Shown here piece after piece: positions 8,954-16,964 of a stretch of 64,000 nucleotides of DNA. The notes under the pieces are model-generated. The model made no database searches. It saw nothing but the letters and a program-made list of their open reading frames with translations, and had not been told where the DNA came from. The DNA lies in assembly GCA_017650905.1 (NCBI GenBank), contig JAGCDZ010000006.1, positions 1 through 64,000 of the forward strand. Reading direction: 5' to 3'. Source of the DNA: Prevotella sp. GTDB taxonomy: Bacteria > Bacteroidota > Bacteroidia > Bacteroidales > Bacteroidaceae. The translations under genes and the position numbers were made by a program. Position 1 is the stretch's first letter. Each line of letters begins with the position of its first letter.

Positions 8954-9742
8954 TTAACGTATAGGTTTGAGCATAATGCCAGTAAATATCCTGCCGGATT
9001 GGATACCCAATCGTCGGGCTGAGAACCAGGTTTCGGGTTGCTTGAAGGTGCATTCTGGTGCAATGGAAATCTGGTGGAGAGGCACACCCAAAGCCTCGAG
9101 TTGCAGGCGATTGCACACAGGCAGGTCGATGTGCCATTTTGCATCGTGGCGACTGATGAGCGGCATCTCGAAGCCTGCTTTCGCAAAGGCTTCATAAACT
9201 TCATCGCCCACCTCAAAACTGTCGAAGCTGATGCCTGGACCTATCTGGGTCCTCAACTGCTGTGGACGGGAGTCATACGCCTGGGCCATTTGTCTGACAG
9301 CCACCTCCACGATGCGTTGCACTGTTCCCCGCCAGCCTGCATGAATGGCGCAGACGGCCTGATGCTCCGAGTCATAAAGCAGTATGGGGATACAATCGGC
9401 TGTAGAGACACCGATGCATATACAGTCGACATTGGTCATCAGGGCATCTACGCCCTCCAGCCGTTGCTGCTGTTCGTCGGCAGAAAGATTCAGAAATGTC
9501 TCGTCGATAGCAACCACCTCAGTCAGATGAACCTGATGCGGCATAATCAGTCGATCGTCGCTGATACCAAGCAACTCGCACAGCGCCTGACGGTTTTGTG
9601 CAATGGCCAGAGGTTCATCACCGCAGTAACGGTTGATGTTGAAATCACCATAATTCCCTTTACTACAACCCCCATGACGGGTGGAGCTAAAGGCTGTGAC
9701 GCCTTCGCCAAAGTCATAGTAACGGAGTTCTGGATGTATCAT
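8954..9742 (-). CDS. pgeF: YfiH/PgeF laccase-domain protein (purine nucleoside phosphorylase / peptidoglycan editing factor)
   Basis: A 262-residue protein of the multi-copper-oxidase-like YfiH family. Members remove wrongly incorporated residues from peptidoglycan precursors, and several act on purine nucleosides. Metal or active-site motifs are PHQVH (68-72), STADC (113-117) and HAGWRG (134-139), followed by GPGIS and FEVGDEV. The ATG at 9742 starts MIHPELRYYD and lies 18 bases after TATCTTTG; a longer in-frame version would read back through the promoter. The helicase gene follows after 17 bases. Confidence 0.92.
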   Translation of the reverse strand: MIHPELRYYDFGEGVTAFSSTRHGGCSKGNYGDFNINRYCGDEPLAIAQNRQALCELLGISDDRLIMPHQVHLTEVVAIDETFLNLSADEQQQRLEGVDALMTNVDCICIGVSTADCIPILLYDSEHQAVCAIHAGWRGTVQRIVEVAVRQMAQAYDSRPQQLRTQIGPGISFDSFEVGDEVYEAFAKAGFEMPLISRHDAKWHIDLPVCNRLQLEALGVPLHQISIAPECTFKQPETWFSARRLGIQSGRIFTGIMLKPIR

Positions 9743-9760
9743 TTCTGTATGTTTTGCCTG

Positions 9761-9768
9761 CAAAGATA
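9761..9768 (-). promoter_or_regulatory. -7 element TATCTTTG of pgeF-helicase
   Basis: TATCTTTG on the minus strand at 9768-9761, 18 bases before the pgeF ATG; no -33 TTTG at proper spacing. Confidence 0.65.
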
Positions 9769-9811
9769 CGAAAAAAAAGTCATAAAGCATCATGATAAAC
9801 AAAATTTTTCG

Positions 9812-9819
9812 TAACTTTG
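9812..9819 (+). promoter_or_regulatory. -7 element TAACTTTG of the DUF3237-symporter pair
   Basis: TAACTTTG at 9812-9819, 52 bases before the DUF3237 start and divergent from the pgeF promoter. Confidence 0.6.
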
Positions 9820-9871
9820 TCGACAAATTCAGAAGAATCGATAAACGTTCAACTAACAATCAAAAAAAAGG

Positions 9872-10387
9872 ATGATGAAAAAACTATTATTCATTACGTT
9901 TTTAGCAGCGCTTTCGTTGCAGGTCAATGCACAGGTCGAAGCGCCTAAGGATGCCCCACAACTTGAGTTCGCCCTCCAGCTGAAAGTCACGCTCGGACAG
10001 GCCTTTTCCATTGAAAACACCCAGCATGGACGTCGTACGGTCATTCCCATCACGGGTGGTACCTTCGAGGGTCCTGGTATCAAAGGAACCATCATCAACG
10101 GCGGCGCTGACTATCAGCTGGCTAATGCCCAGGGACGTACGGAACTGGAAGCCATCTATTGCATTAAGACCGACGATGGAGTTTATATCCACGTCCGCAA
10201 CCGAGGCATTATTGCCAACAGTAAGGATGCCAACGGCAACCCCTCTTTCTATTTCAGGGCTGCCCCTCAGTTTGAGGCACCTGCCGATAGCAAGTATGGC
10301 TGGCTGAATAATTCCCTTTTCGTCTGTGCGCCATCATTCTCTCAGGGTTTCAGCGGCATTGTTCTTAATGTCTGGAAGGTGAATTGA
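9872..10387 (+). CDS. Secreted DUF3237 (UPF0311) protein
   Basis: A 171-residue protein with a signal peptide (MMKKLLFITFLAALSLQVNAQ, cleavage after NAQ) and a single DUF3237 domain: FALQLKVTLGQAF, then VIPITGGTFEGPGIKGTI and GGADYQL, which are typical of this small beta-barrel family. Its function is not established. The periplasmic or surface location is inferred from the signal. The stop TGA shares its A with the ATG of the amino-acid symporter, so the two are translationally coupled. Confidence 0.85.
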   Translation: MMKKLLFITFLAALSLQVNAQVEAPKDAPQLEFALQLKVTLGQAFSIENTQHGRRTVIPITGGTFEGPGIKGTIINGGADYQLANAQGRTELEAIYCIKTDDGVYIHVRNRGIIANSKDANGNPSFYFRAAPQFEAPADSKYGWLNNSLFVCAPSFSQGFSGIVLNVWKVN

Positions 10388-11784
10388 TGACAGAATTGAT
10401 AGCTTCCCTGAACGATTTCTTGTGGAGCTATATACTAATAGCTGCACTGATAGGCTCCGGATTGTGGTTTACATGGCGGACACACTTTGTGCAGTTCCGC
10501 ATGGTGGGCGAGATGATACGGTTGCTGGCTGACTCGAGTATACCACCGGGAAAAGGAAAGCGACATATCTCCTCATTCCAAGCCTTTGCCATCTCTGTGG
10601 CCACAAGGGTAGGAACGGGTAATCTGGCAGGTGTGGCAACGGCCATCTTCATCGGTGGCCCGGGGGCTGTGTTCTGGATGTGGATCATCGCCCTCATTGG
10701 CTCTGCGACGGCTTTTGTAGAGTCGACATTAGGCCAGCTTTTCAAGCGCCACTACAACGAATGGTTTATTGGAGGTCCGGCCTACTATATCCAGCGAGGT
10801 CTGCATTGCCGGTGGATGTCTGTGCTCTTCGCCATCCTGCTCACTATCACTTTTGGACTCTCCTATAATTCTATTCAATCGAACACTATTTGCAGTGCCA
10901 TGCAACAGGCTTTCGGATGGTCGCCGCTATGGGTGGGCATCGTACTGTCTGCAGTTGGACTGGTCATTGTTTTTGGTGGTATCCGCCGCATCGCCCAGGT
11001 CAGCTCCATATTGGTGCCTATCATGGCCATCGGTTACTTCATACTGGCTGCGGTTATCGTTGTGATGAACATGGAGCAGATACCTCATGTTATGAAAGTC
11101 ATTGTGCTCAATGCTTTTGGAATAGAACAGGCGGCTGGCGGCGGGATTGGAGCAACAATGATGATTGGCATCAAACGCGGACTCTTCTCGAATGAAGCGG
11201 GTGAGGGTAGTGCCCCAAATGTGGCAGCGACAGCTTCCGTATCGCATCCTGTCAAACAGGGTCTTATCCAGGCCTTGGGCGTCTTTACTGATACCTTGTT
11301 GGTCTGCTCCTGTACAGCATTTATAATCCTAATTAGCGGACTCTATCAGACGCCCGAACTGAATGGTATTGCCTTGACACAATCTGCACTCGAATCAGAG
11401 GTCGGCTCCTTAGGTCCGGTCTTCATTGCTGTTGCCATTCTGCTTTTTGCCTTTAGTAGCATCATCGGCAATTATTATTATGGTGAGGCCAATATCCGTT
11501 TCCTGACACAGAATAAGACAGTGGTGACGGTTTATCGTATCTTCTCGGCTGGAGTCTTGGTGATGTTTGGAGCCCTTGCCACGCTCGAACTGGTTTGGAG
11601 CCTTGGCGACCTCTGTATGGCCTTGCTGACGGCCTGCAACCTCATTGCAATCGTATCTTTGGGACGCTATGTCTTCCGTCTGCTCGATGACTATCGCCGT
11701 CAGAAGCGTCAGGGTATCAAAGACCCTGTTTTCCACCGCCATCAGCTGCCTGAAATAGAAGCTGACCTCGATTGTTGGGAATAG
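10387..11784 (+). CDS. Alanine/glycine:cation symporter (AGCS family)
   Basis: A 465-residue inner membrane transporter with about ten to eleven membrane helices. The conserved AGCS blocks are visible: SSFQAFAISVATRVGTGNLAGVA (residues about 60-82), FWMWIIALIGSATAFVESTLGQ, and GLFSNEAGEGSAPNVAA (near residue 265), which contribute the sodium and substrate sites. It would import alanine, glycine or a related amino acid with Na+. The ATG at 10387 overlaps the stop of the DUF3237 gene by one base. Confidence 0.93.
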   Translation: MTELIASLNDFLWSYILIAALIGSGLWFTWRTHFVQFRMVGEMIRLLADSSIPPGKGKRHISSFQAFAISVATRVGTGNLAGVATAIFIGGPGAVFWMWIIALIGSATAFVESTLGQLFKRHYNEWFIGGPAYYIQRGLHCRWMSVLFAILLTITFGLSYNSIQSNTICSAMQQAFGWSPLWVGIVLSAVGLVIVFGGIRRIAQVSSILVPIMAIGYFILAAVIVVMNMEQIPHVMKVIVLNAFGIEQAAGGGIGATMMIGIKRGLFSNEAGEGSAPNVAATASVSHPVKQGLIQALGVFTDTLLVCSCTAFIILISGLYQTPELNGIALTQSALESEVGSLGPVFIAVAILLFAFSSIIGNYYYGEANIRFLTQNKTVVTVYRIFSAGVLVMFGALATLELVWSLGDLCMALLTACNLIAIVSLGRYVFRLLDDYRRQKRQGIKDPVFHRHQLPEIEADLDCWE

Positions 11785-11935
11785 TATTTCCAGACTTACA
11801 AGAAGCGGATGACCGATTTTAGGGAAGTAAACAGGCCGTTTAAGCCTGGAAGGACCTCGTTGGCGGTGTTAACATCATTTAACGAAATTACATGCAGTAT
11901 TATGGCATTTCTGGGTTTATATGGTAGAAAAGTTA

Positions 11936-11943
11936 TAATTTTG
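11936..11943 (+). promoter_or_regulatory. -7 element TAATTTTG upstream of serpin-like small ORF and sigma factor
   Basis: TAATTTTG at 11936-11943 lies five bases before the first ATG of the small serpin-like reading frame and about 155 before the sigma factor. The 150 bases before it (11785-11935) hold no gene I can support. Confidence 0.6.
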
Positions 11944-11947
11944 CAGT

Positions 11948-12106
11948 ATGATGAAAAAGAATATGAAGATGGCATCAATACCTTCCGAACCTCAGCATGT
12001 GAATTTCCACGCCGCCCGTCCGTTCCTCTATGTGATCAGCGAGCAGTCAACAGGTGCCATTTTCTTTATAGGACAGTATATGGGGATTAAAACAGTAAGT
12101 GTTTGA
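11948..12106 (+). pseudogene. Serpin C-terminal fragment as a 52-residue reading frame
   Basis: This short frame reads MMKKNMKMASIPSEPQHVNF and continues HAARPFLYVISEQSTGAIFF. The second half matches the last 30 or so residues of serpins (F-x-A-D/A-R/H-P-F-L-F-V-I...T-G-x-I-F-F-x-G), including the strand-breach and C-terminal strands, but the other 300-plus residues, including the reactive-centre loop, are absent. It starts five bases after a promoter and its stop overlaps the GTG start of the sigma factor. Either it is the relic of a deleted serpin gene, or it now serves as a leader peptide coupling translation to the sigma gene. It is too short to act as a serpin. Confidence 0.7.
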
Positions 12107-12668
12107 GATAGGGATTCAAGAAGAACAACGCTTGGTAGAGCGGCTTCGCAACGGTGAAAACGGGGCGATGCGGGAGTTCTATTCCCTCTATGCAGACCTG
12201 CTGACAGGTATCTGCTCGCGTTATATCCCAGACGAGCAGGATTTGAAAGACGTGTTCCAGGAGTCGCTCATCCGAATCATCACTCATATCTCCGACTTCA
12301 ACTTCCTCGGCGCGGGCTCGCTCAAGGCATGGGCTTCGAGAATCGTGGTCAACGAGTCGTTGAGATTCCTACAAAACACGAAGCGACAAGAACTAATGTT
12401 GTTGGATCACGATGTGGAAGAAGAGCCGGAGACTGACGATCCGCCTATCAGCGACGTTCCGCCTGACGAGATCCAGAAGATGGTAAGCCAGTTGCCAACA
12501 GGCTATCGGACAGTCTTCAACCTTTACGTCTTCGAGAATAGAAGTCATCAGGAGATAGCCTCACTACTTGGTATCAAGGAGAAATCCTCAGCCTCTCAAC
12601 TCAGCAGGGCCAAGAACCTGCTTGCGAAAATGATCAGAGAATATAACAATCAACAGTTCCCACGATGA
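12099..12668 (+). CDS. ECF-type RNA polymerase sigma factor
   Basis: A 189-residue sigma-70 family factor with only regions 2 and 4, as in extracytoplasmic-function sigmas. Region 2 covers AMREFYSLYADLLTGICSRYIPDEQDLKDVFQESLIRI (about 26-63). Region 4 covers LPTGYRTVFNLYVFENRSHQEIASLLGIKEKSSASQLSRAKNLL (about 131-174), with its helix-turn-helix. The GTG start at 12099 is the first in frame and overlaps the serpin-like frame; a somewhat later start is possible. Its ATGA overlap with the next gene suggests that the membrane protein downstream controls it. Confidence 0.9.
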   Translation: MFEIGIQEEQRLVERLRNGENGAMREFYSLYADLLTGICSRYIPDEQDLKDVFQESLIRIITHISDFNFLGAGSLKAWASRIVVNESLRFLQNTKRQELMLLDHDVEEEPETDDPPISDVPPDEIQKMVSQLPTGYRTVFNLYVFENRSHQEIASLLGIKEKSSASQLSRAKNLLAKMIREYNNQQFPR

Positions 12669-14005
12669 AAGAACAATGGAGACAACAGATGCAGGAGAAG
12701 TTGGCAGACTACAAGAAGCCAGCCCCTGAGGTGTCGTGGGATGAAATCGACAAGGCGCTTGCCAGCAACCGACAAAAGGCTACGGATAGGCGAGTATTGC
12801 CCGGGAGTGAGACGAAGGTGGTTCCAATGTGGATACGCAGGATCGCGGCTGCTGTTGTGGCGCTGGTGGCTGTTACAGCAGGTTATCTGGCCTTTCATCA
12901 TGAAGAAACGCCTGTTGATAACAAGGTTGAGGCCGTGAATAGCAAACCTATGCAAACGCCTGTCGAACCAAAGGCCGACGAGTCTCAGCAGGTAAACGAG
13001 GCGCCTGCAAAATTGATGGCAAACAGCACCACTCCACGCTTGTTGGTACAGAATCATGAGCCAGTCCTTGAGATTCAGGAAGATGCCCCTTCTGTGAATA
13101 CCCTTGAGAGCATCACTCAGGAAGAGCAGACCATTCAAGAGACTGAGGAATCCTCAGTTGAAGAGACTCATGAAACTCAAAAGGTGTTGGAATCTTCCAA
13201 ACGTCAGACTTTGGATGAGCCTTATGAAATCTGCAAATCTAAAGCTTCAGAAAATCGTCTGATGGCAAAGGTTTATCTGTCGAACGGCTTGTCTGGTGAT
13301 ATGTCTGATAACTCTTCATATAAGGCAAATATGAATTATTATAGTAAAGAAGAATATGCTGATGGCCATAAAAACGAATATGAATTTTATTATAGTAATA
13401 AGGCGAGTCTTTCAGATAATCTGATAAATAAGTATTTATCTAATTCTATTTTACAACAGAAAACGGTAGTTTATGAAGAGGAAGTGCATCATCGTCTGCC
13501 AGTTCGCATAGGTCTTTCTTTGCGCTATCGTCTCAACGACAAGTGGAGCCTTGAGAGCGGATTAGCTTATACTCGTCTTCGTTCCGATTTTGTGCAGAGA
13601 ATCAATGATATCAGCGTAAACGCCAATAATGTAAGGGTGAACACAGAACAGACTTTATCGTATATCGGCATCCCTCTCGCAGCCAATTATCTGCTAAAAA
13701 GTAGTCGTTATGTCAATTTCTATGTCTCAGCTGGTGGAATGGTCGAAAAGATGGTCAAGGGTCGGCAGCAATGCAAGTTTGAGGCTTTGAATCTGGAGAG
13801 CACGGAGAGTGTATCCATCGGTCCATTGCAGTTCTCGGTGAATAGCGGCTTTGGTGCGGAATTCAATCTCAGTCCTCTGTTCAGCATCTACGCAGAGCCT
13901 GGTGTAGCCTATTATTTCGATAACGGCAGCAGCATCCCCACCTACTATCAGGATAAACCTTTCAGTTTCAATCTGAACCTCGGCTTGAGATTCAACATAA
14001 AATAA
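12665..14005 (+). CDS. Membrane-anchored protein with anti-sigma-like N-terminus and beta-barrel domain
   Basis: A 446-residue protein with three parts. Residues 1-55 are charged and cytoplasm-like (MKEQWRQQMQEKLADYKKP). Residues about 56-75 form one membrane helix (IRRIAAAVVALVAVTAGYLAF). A long Glu/Gln/Ser-rich linker leads to a C-terminal part from about residue 270 (RLPVRIGLSLRYRLNDKWSL onward) that reads like an outer-membrane-type beta-barrel, ending FNLNLGLRFNIK. The four-base ATGA overlap with the ECF sigma gene and the layout suggest an anti-sigma or envelope-spanning regulator. Codons 13200-13480 are AT-richer than the rest. The role is inferred from position. Confidence 0.75.
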   Translation: MKEQWRQQMQEKLADYKKPAPEVSWDEIDKALASNRQKATDRRVLPGSETKVVPMWIRRIAAAVVALVAVTAGYLAFHHEETPVDNKVEAVNSKPMQTPVEPKADESQQVNEAPAKLMANSTTPRLLVQNHEPVLEIQEDAPSVNTLESITQEEQTIQETEESSVEETHETQKVLESSKRQTLDEPYEICKSKASENRLMAKVYLSNGLSGDMSDNSSYKANMNYYSKEEYADGHKNEYEFYYSNKASLSDNLINKYLSNSILQQKTVVYEEEVHHRLPVRIGLSLRYRLNDKWSLESGLAYTRLRSDFVQRINDISVNANNVRVNTEQTLSYIGIPLAANYLLKSSRYVNFYVSAGGMVEKMVKGRQQCKFEALNLESTESVSIGPLQFSVNSGFGAEFNLSPLFSIYAEPGVAYYFDNGSSIPTYYQDKPFSFNLNLGLRFNIK

Positions 14006-14063
14006 CGGTTCCCCCAAACTACTATTATAATTCCGAGATGTGCGGCTGGTAAACGCGATTTCT

Positions 14064-15056
14064 TTAGGATAAGGCTTGAGGCGCCAATTGGGTACGGATC
14101 TGTTCGAGGATAGCCAACAGGTCATCCATTGTTTCAGCGCGGAGCATGGCGATGCGGGTAGGGCGGAAGTTGGGGATACCTTTGAAGAGGGGTGTGGCTG
14201 CGAGATGGCGACGGGTATGAAGAATACCGCGTTTCTCATCAATGCGCTCCACATTGATGCGCAATTGTTCGATGAGGATGTCCAGCTTCTGATCGAAGGT
14301 AAGTGGTTTTTCGCTCGTTTCATCGAGGAAATCGCGTACTTCTTTGAATATCCAGGGGCGCCCGAAAGTGGCGCGGCCTATCATGATGGCGTCTACGCCA
14401 TAGGTGTCGAAGGCCGCTTGGGCTTCTTCTGCTGAAGTGATGTCGCCATTGCCGATGATGGGGATATGGATGCGGGGGTTACGCTTTACCTCGCCGATGA
14501 GCGTCCAGTCGGCCTGACCTGTGTACATCTGACTACGTGTGCGACCATGAATCGTGAGGGCCTGGATACCGCAATCCTGAAGCTGTTCAGCCAGTTCTGT
14601 GATGATGAGTTGCTCGTGGTTCCAGCCCAGGCGTGTCTTCACGGTGACAGGCAGTTTAACGGCATCTACCACCTTACGGGTAATCTCCAACATCTTGGGA
14701 ATGTTTTGCAGCATACCGGCTCCGGCACCCTTGCCTGCTACTTTCTTGACGGGACAGCCGAAGTTCAGGTCGATGAGATCGGGTCCAGCCTGCTCCACCA
14801 TCTTGGCTGCCTCGACCATTGCATCGATATCGCGTCCATAGATCTGGATGCCTACGGGGCGCTCCTCGTCGCTGATAGTGAGTTTCTGCAGTGTCGACTT
14901 CACATCGCGTATCAGAGCCTCGGCGCTGACGAACTCCGTGTAGACCATTGAGGCACCGAACCGCTTGCAGAGCAGTCGGAAGCCAATGTCAGTCACATCT
15001 TCCATCGGGGCGAGAAAAACGGGACGTGGGCCAAACTCTATGTTACCAATCTTCAT
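14064..15056 (-). CDS. dusB: tRNA-dihydrouridine synthase (Dus, DusB-like)
   Basis: A 330-residue FMN-dependent enzyme that reduces uridines in tRNA D-loops. The TIM-barrel begins FGPRPVFLAPMEDVTDIGFR with the FMN-binding P-M-E/A-D/G-V-T pattern. The conserved block DLIDLNFGCPVKKVAGKGAGAGML contains the catalytic cysteine (GCP). Further motifs are ALTIHGRTRSQMYTG and IIGNGDI, and GVDAIMIGRATFGRPWIF, which bind the flavin phosphate. The ATG at 15056 (MKIGNIEFG) follows the promoter by 24 bases. DusB is the closest subfamily by length and motifs, but the exact site cannot be assigned. Confidence 0.92.
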   Translation of the reverse strand: MKIGNIEFGPRPVFLAPMEDVTDIGFRLLCKRFGASMVYTEFVSAEALIRDVKSTLQKLTISDEERPVGIQIYGRDIDAMVEAAKMVEQAGPDLIDLNFGCPVKKVAGKGAGAGMLQNIPKMLEITRKVVDAVKLPVTVKTRLGWNHEQLIITELAEQLQDCGIQALTIHGRTRSQMYTGQADWTLIGEVKRNPRIHIPIIGNGDITSAEEAQAAFDTYGVDAIMIGRATFGRPWIFKEVRDFLDETSEKPLTFDQKLDILIEQLRINVERIDEKRGILHTRRHLAATPLFKGIPNFRPTRIAMLRAETMDDLLAILEQIRTQLAPQALS

Positions 15057-15080
15057 GCGCAGATGCTCATTTTGTGGGCG

Positions 15081-15119
15081 CAAAGATACAAAAAAGAAGT
15101 GAAAAGTGAAAAGTGAAAA
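15081..15119 (-). promoter_or_regulatory. TTTTCAC heptamer array joined to TATCTTTG promoter of dus
   Basis: On the minus strand three copies of TTTTCAC (15119-15099) lead into TTCTTTTTTGTATCTTTG with the -7 element at 15088-15081. The array, linker and -7 element repeat those upstream of the FadL-type gene at 5360-5405. Confidence 0.75.
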
Positions 15120-15176
15120 GTTTGGTGTTGCTGAAAATTTTTTTTCTTCTTTTATTCTTATGTCTAAAAAAAATTG

Positions 15177-15184
15177 TAACTTTG
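15177..15184 (+). promoter_or_regulatory. -7 element TAACTTTG of the DUF3332 gene
   Basis: TAACTTTG at 15177-15184, 36 bases before the start; divergent from the dus promoter. Confidence 0.6.
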
Positions 15185-15220
15185 CCCCCAACAACCAACC
15201 GTTTTTTAAACCAAAAGATT

Positions 15221-15784
15221 ATGAAAAAGTTGAATTTGAAAGTAGCAGTTGTTCTGCTCGCCGGTAGCTGTCTTTTCAGCTCCTGCATCGGATCATTCAG
15301 TTTGTTTAACAAGTATGCTGCCTGGCAGAGAGACATGACCAGCAACAAGTTCGTCAACGCCATCGTGGGCTTCTTCCTCATGCCTATCGTGGGTTCTATC
15401 ACCATGACCGTCGACTGGCTGGTGCTCAACACGATTGAGTTCTGGAGTGGTGATAATCCTGTGGCTTCGAATGTCGGTAAGACACAAAAGGTAATAGGTC
15501 AGGATGGCCGTATCTATGCCGTGAAGACTTTGAAGAACGGCTACAAGGTGACTGCACCTGACGGCGTAATAACTCTCTTCACCTATAACAAGGCAGAGAA
15601 TAGCTGGTCGATGAGCCAGAATGGTCAGACACGCGAGATCTTCCGTTTCACCGAGGATGGCAAGAGCATTCGCATGGATGTGAATGGTCAGGAGCGTGAG
15701 TTCGCTCTCAACGAGCAGGGTGTGCTGGATGCCGAGCAGACTGCTATGGGCTTCCATCAGGCTAATGATGTGGCTCTGCGATAA
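15221..15784 (+). CDS. DUF3332 lipoprotein
   Basis: A 187-residue protein with a lipoprotein signal (MKKLNLKVAVVLLAGSCLFSSC, lipobox LFSSC), so it is probably attached to the cell envelope. The mature part GSFSLFNKYAAWQRDMTSNKFVNAI, two membrane-like stretches and VDWLVLNTIEFWSGDNPV are the DUF3332 pattern, common in Bacteroidales. No function is known for the family. The gene stands alone between divergent dus and a convergent esterase. The chosen ATG lies after the promoter; a longer in-frame version would start inside the repeat upstream of dus. Confidence 0.85.
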   Translation: MKKLNLKVAVVLLAGSCLFSSCIGSFSLFNKYAAWQRDMTSNKFVNAIVGFFLMPIVGSITMTVDWLVLNTIEFWSGDNPVASNVGKTQKVIGQDGRIYAVKTLKNGYKVTAPDGVITLFTYNKAENSWSMSQNGQTREIFRFTEDGKSIRMDVNGQEREFALNEQGVLDAEQTAMGFHQANDVALR

Positions 15785-15802
15785 ACTGTTATAGTTTACA
15801 GA

Positions 15803-16933
15803 TTATAGCCAATGCATCAATGCACGGAGATAGGCTGCCAATTCGGCAGCCATTTTTTCGTGCTGCCAGATGCTGGGGTGCCAGTCGTTACCCATGCCCA
15901 AATCGCCGTTCTGAGGAGTGAAGTTAAAGCGGTAAACTTCTTTGTCGCCAGCCTTATTGGCTTCTGCTGTCACCTCATCGAGAATCTGTTTGGCAATCTC
16001 CAGTTCCTTGCCGTTTAGCATCGAACCGCAGAGGAACACGATTTTTGCCTTTGGGTTATGATCGCGCACCAACTTTAACAATCGCTGATAACCTTGCTTG
16101 AGCAGTTTCACATCGTAGTTGTTGGTAGAAAGGTCGTTGGTACCGAGGTTAATGCACACTACATCAGGCTGATAGCGGCTGAAGTCCCATTTCTCACGCA
16201 AGAACGTGGGGCCTTCGCGTAAACTCAGGTCGTAGGCATAGCCCGTATATTCATATTGTACAGGCATACACGAGCGAGGAGAGCCCGTTTTAGCTTCGCC
16301 ATAGTTGCGATAGGCACCGATGCCGCTGCGGGCTACTACCCAATGCTGGGCTTCGAGTGTACGGGCTGTCAGCGAGGCATAGCTGAAGTAGTGATTTTCT
16401 GTAGCGTAGTCGAAATGTTCCTCGCGTTTCAGACCTTCGTTACCATAGCCGCAGGTGATGGAATTACCGATGAATTCAATCTTTCTTGAGGGTAGGGCAG
16501 GCATCTCTATCAGCGATCTGCCTTTATCCAGCACAAAGCCCCAGAACTCCGGAAACATCTCGTAGCCCTCGATGATATACATCAGTCTGACGGTATGACG
16601 GCCATCGGGCAGGGCCGTTGCCAAAGTCACCACAGAGTCGTTCTCGCTGCGGAAGGCTACCTTGAAAGGCTCTGCCTGGTCTATCTGTGCCATGAAATAG
16701 CCGCTTTTGGGCTTGGCTATCATCCTGATGGAAGTGCCCTCGAAGGCTGCAATAATCTGAATGCCAGGATAGTTCCATGCAGGACGCTGAGGATTGCTGA
16801 AACTGATACGGCCTGTATATTGGATCAGTTTGTTGGCAGGACTGATGACACTTCCCTTGACGGGTGCCGTTTCATTGGCAAAAGCCAACTGGCAGCAAAG
16901 GGCCAATATAGCGATGAAATAGGCTCTTTTCAT
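15803..16933 (-). CDS. Secreted SGNH/GDSL esterase, carbohydrate esterase family 2-like
   Basis: A 376-residue secreted hydrolase. A signal peptide (MKRAYFIAILALCCQLAFAN) precedes an N-terminal jelly-roll domain (about 25-140) and an SGNH hydrolase domain. IEFIGNSITCGYG (about 152-164) holds the nucleophilic serine, VCINLGTNDLS the oxyanion asparagine, and GNDWHPS near residue 353 the Asp-x-His of the triad. This two-domain order is that of CE2 acetyl esterases, which remove acetyl groups from plant polysaccharides. The substrate is inferred. Confidence 0.87.
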   Translation of the reverse strand: MKRAYFIAILALCCQLAFANETAPVKGSVISPANKLIQYTGRISFSNPQRPAWNYPGIQIIAAFEGTSIRMIAKPKSGYFMAQIDQAEPFKVAFRSENDSVVTLATALPDGRHTVRLMYIIEGYEMFPEFWGFVLDKGRSLIEMPALPSRKIEFIGNSITCGYGNEGLKREEHFDYATENHYFSYASLTARTLEAQHWVVARSGIGAYRNYGEAKTGSPRSCMPVQYEYTGYAYDLSLREGPTFLREKWDFSRYQPDVVCINLGTNDLSTNNYDVKLLKQGYQRLLKLVRDHNPKAKIVFLCGSMLNGKELEIAKQILDEVTAEANKAGDKEVYRFNFTPQNGDLGMGNDWHPSIWQHEKMAAELAAYLRALMHWL

Positions 16934-16936
16934 ATT

Positions 16937-16964
16937 GTTTACAGTTTACGGTTTACAGTTTACA
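16937..16964. repeat. Four GTTTACA-type heptamers
   Basis: GTTTACA, GTTTACG, GTTTACA, GTTTACA with period seven, between the esterase start and the end of the metalloprotease gene. The metalloprotease stop codon (16962-16960, minus strand) lies inside the last unit. Same unit as at 799-890. Confidence 0.85.

Noticed and set aside
8937-9137. 67-residue extension of the helicase
   Set aside because: It overlaps the pgeF coding region in another frame and has no helicase-like sequence; METKTNDELR is the natural start.
15057-15220. Extensions of dus and the DUF3332 gene over the same intergenic stretch
   Set aside because: Both would be translated promoter and repeat sequence; clear starts lie downstream of the -7 elements at 15056 and 15221.
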